Source: an uncultured Lachnospiraceae bacterium (GTDB taxonomy: Bacteria > Bacillota > Clostridia > Lachnospirales > Lachnospiraceae). From it: 64,000 nucleotides of DNA. The notes under the pieces were generated by a model. That model was not told where the DNA came from. It saw nothing but the letters and a program-made list of their open reading frames with translations, and ran no database searches. Of this stretch, positions 62,750-64,000 are shown piece after piece. The first letter of the stretch is position 1; every line of letters starts with the position of its first letter. The stretch is taken from assembly GCA_944380315.1 (NCBI GenBank), contig CALWHG010000003.1, positions 30,336 to 94,335 of the forward strand. The letters are read 5' to 3'. A program made the translations under genes and the position numbers.

Positions 62750-63520
62750 ATGGCTTTGAAAAACAATCCTCGACAAGATGCTATTATGAAGTTATTGATA
62801 CAGAAAAAAATCGTGTCAGTTGATGAACTATCGAAAATGTTTTCAGTCACACCAACCACCATCCGGCGTGACCTTCTTGAATTGGAAGCAAATCATCAAC
62901 TATCACGATCAAGAGGATATGCGTATTTAAATGAGAATTTTAATAATAGTGACAATAAAGACCGTATAAACATGTTCCAGGCTGAAAAACGGCGGATAGC
63001 AACTTGTGCTATTCAAATGATTCATTCAAATAGTTCTGTGCTTTTAGATTCTGGAACTACTATATTGGAACTGGCGCGACAATTAAACACGCATACAGAA
63101 ATGGAAAATGTTTGCATTATTACAAATGGATTAGATGTCGCGCTGTCTTTAACAAACTTCTCCACAGTTTCAATGCCTCCTGGAGTCGTTCACCATTACA
63201 GCAAAGCGATCTTCGGTGTAAACACAACTGAGTTTTTTTCTGAGATCAGAGCTGACATAACGTTTATGGGATCTTGCGGAATCCTTCACACTACCGGCCC
63301 TACTATATCCACACCATTCTTAATGGATATCAAACATAAAATGGTAGAAATCTCAAACAAAGTAATTTTGTTGATAGATTCTTCCAAGTTCCTCTCTAGT
63401 GGATTTTATCCTGTTTGTAGCTTCAGAGATATTGACGCAATAATAACTGTAGAAACTGAAGAGAATAAAGACAGCATTTCTCAGTTTAGGAATTCTGGCA
63501 TAGAAGTTATTCTTGCTTAA
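62750..63520 (+). CDS. DeoR-family regulator
   Basis: 256 residues from the ATG at 62750, with GGAGGG before it. DeoR HTH at about 7-60 (RQDAIMKLLIQKKIVSVDEL, FSVTPTTIRRDLLELE), then the effector domain with LLDSGTTILELARQL, CIITNGLDVALSL and MGSCGI. Effectors are usually sugar phosphates. Divergent from the long gene run and most likely its regulator. A+T-rich. Confidence 0.9.
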   Translation: MALKNNPRQDAIMKLLIQKKIVSVDELSKMFSVTPTTIRRDLLELEANHQLSRSRGYAYLNENFNNSDNKDRINMFQAEKRRIATCAIQMIHSNSSVLLDSGTTILELARQLNTHTEMENVCIITNGLDVALSLTNFSTVSMPPGVVHHYSKAIFGVNTTEFFSEIRADITFMGSCGILHTTGPTISTPFLMDIKHKMVEISNKVILLIDSSKFLSSGFYPVCSFRDIDAIITVETEENKDSISQFRNSGIEVILA

Positions 63521-63540
63521 AATATAAAAGGAGCAACATC

Positions 63541-63855
63541 ATGAACGATCAAATAACTTTATGGGGATTAGCCATAATTCCCCTGACTATATCAATCATA
63601 TTGCATTTACTTTTGAGTGACATAGCTTTAGTTTTTATCATAGTTTTTATTTTTAATATAATCTTTTTATCGTATGATTATTTTAAAAACAGAGCATCTC
63701 ATGAGTATCCTTTGTATATGTTCATACTCGGATTAGTTTTTATCCCAATTTATCTATACTTTAGAACAGTCAAAGATGATCATAAAATTCGTTTTATACT
63801 AGTATGGATATTACTATATATCTTTGATCTTACCATTCTTCAAATGGCAATATGA
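63541..63855 (+). CDS. Small membrane protein, unknown
   Basis: 104 residues with four predicted membrane segments (about 8-26, 28-47, 58-76 and 84-102) and a short charged loop RTVKDDHKIR. AAAGGAG stands before the ATG. It lies 20 bases behind the DeoR gene and is probably co-transcribed. I recognise no family. Confidence 0.6.
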   Translation: MNDQITLWGLAIIPLTISIILHLLLSDIALVFIIVFIFNIIFLSYDYFKNRASHEYPLYMFILGLVFIPIYLYFRTVKDDHKIRFILVWILLYIFDLTILQMAI

Positions 63856-63930
63856 AAACTTTAGCTAAAATTTAAGTAAAGCAATAAAATACCATATTAA
63901 TACGAAAAAAGTAACCGCCCACGTGATATG

Positions 63931-63964
63931 TACCCTCTTTACTGGACAACCAGTAAGGAGGGTA
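63931..63964 (+). promoter_or_regulatory. Hairpin covering the ribosome site of the IS-like gene
   Basis: TACCCTCTTTACTGG (63931-63945) pairs with CCAGTAAGGAGGGTA (63950-63964) except for one position, with a four-base loop. The AAGGAGG ribosome site lies in the right arm, so the stem would hide it from ribosomes on long read-through transcripts. Confidence 0.7.
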
Positions 63965-63971
63965 TTTTCAT

Positions 63972-64000
63972 ATGCGATATTCTTATGAATATAAGCGTAA
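63972..64000 (+). mobile_element. Start of an IS3-like transposase gene (cut by window end)
   Basis: Only nine full codons are in the window: MRYSYEYKR. This opening is typical of the helix-turn-helix OrfA-type protein of IS3/IS150-like elements (MRYSYE[FY]K). The hairpin and ribosome site upstream support a real gene. The right part and the ends of the element are outside. Confidence 0.55.

Noticed and set aside
1-64000. CRISPR arrays, rRNA and tRNA genes
   Set aside because: No regularly spaced repeats and no recognisable rRNA or tRNA sequence were seen by eye; a covariance-model scan would settle this.

Overview
The window looks like the chromosome of an anaerobic Firmicute of the class Clostridia, most like a Lachnospiraceae relative. 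This is inferred from gene content (LysR/DASS sets, BMP-type ABC importer, DUF4143 ATPase relic, DUF3990 pair, Rpn nuclease, PepSY lipoprotein with a two-component system), strong AGGAGG-type ribosome sites, and frequent ATA and AGG codons. I see no rRNA, tRNA or CRISPR array and no gene-free stretch over 300 bases. Bases 1 to about 49,000 are of moderate G+C. From about 49.5 kb to the right end the DNA is visibly richer in A+T.

0-12 kb is housekeeping and stress: the end of a LysR gene, a two-component pair whose kinase has no sensor, a YhcC-type radical SAM protein, an NlpC/P60 hydrolase, a NUDIX hydrolase, an XRE-ImmA/IrrE pair with a clear promoter/operator, an orphan response regulator behind mutS2, a CoA-disulfide reductase with rhodanese domain, and an Rpn-type nuclease.

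12-32 kb is a catabolic island built by duplication: four paralogous B3-like metallo-beta-lactamase-fold hydrolases, three DASS/SLC13-type anion transporters, two enolase-superfamily dehydratase-like enzymes and five LysR regulators. They most plausibly import and dehydrate or hydrolyse sugar acids or other organic anions. Two of the hydrolases are about 97% identical and share a 149-base stretch without a single difference. Set into the island are a decayed DUF4143 ATPase pseudogene, a DUF3990 toxin-like/HTH antitoxin-like pair with paired operators on its own promoter, and a MATE pump.

32-46 kb holds a Cys-tRNA(Pro) deacylase, L-lactate dehydrogenase, a second MATE pump, an XRE regulator, xanthine phosphoribosyltransferase, a two-component system with a PepSY lipoprotein, and a six-gene operon (HAD, metallo-hydrolase, Asp/Glu racemase, P1 peptidase, M55 D-aminopeptidase, HAD) that suggests D-amino-acid peptide recycling. 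A Crp/Fnr regulator faces that operon.

46-62.5 kb is the most unusual part: about fifteen co-directional genes encoding four different SIS-domain proteins, two MFS carriers, one DMT carrier, a single and a double YjbQ-like protein, a PfkB-like kinase with Asn at the usual catalytic Asp, a complete BMP-type ABC importer and a BtpA/SgcQ-like protein. A divergent DeoR-family regulator with GlpR-like half-sites lies at the head. The kinase plus SIS logic resembles Amadori-product (fructosamine) catabolism, but the YjbQ and BtpA parts do not fit any pathway I know. The window ends in the first codons of an IS3-like transposase whose ribosome site lies in a hairpin.
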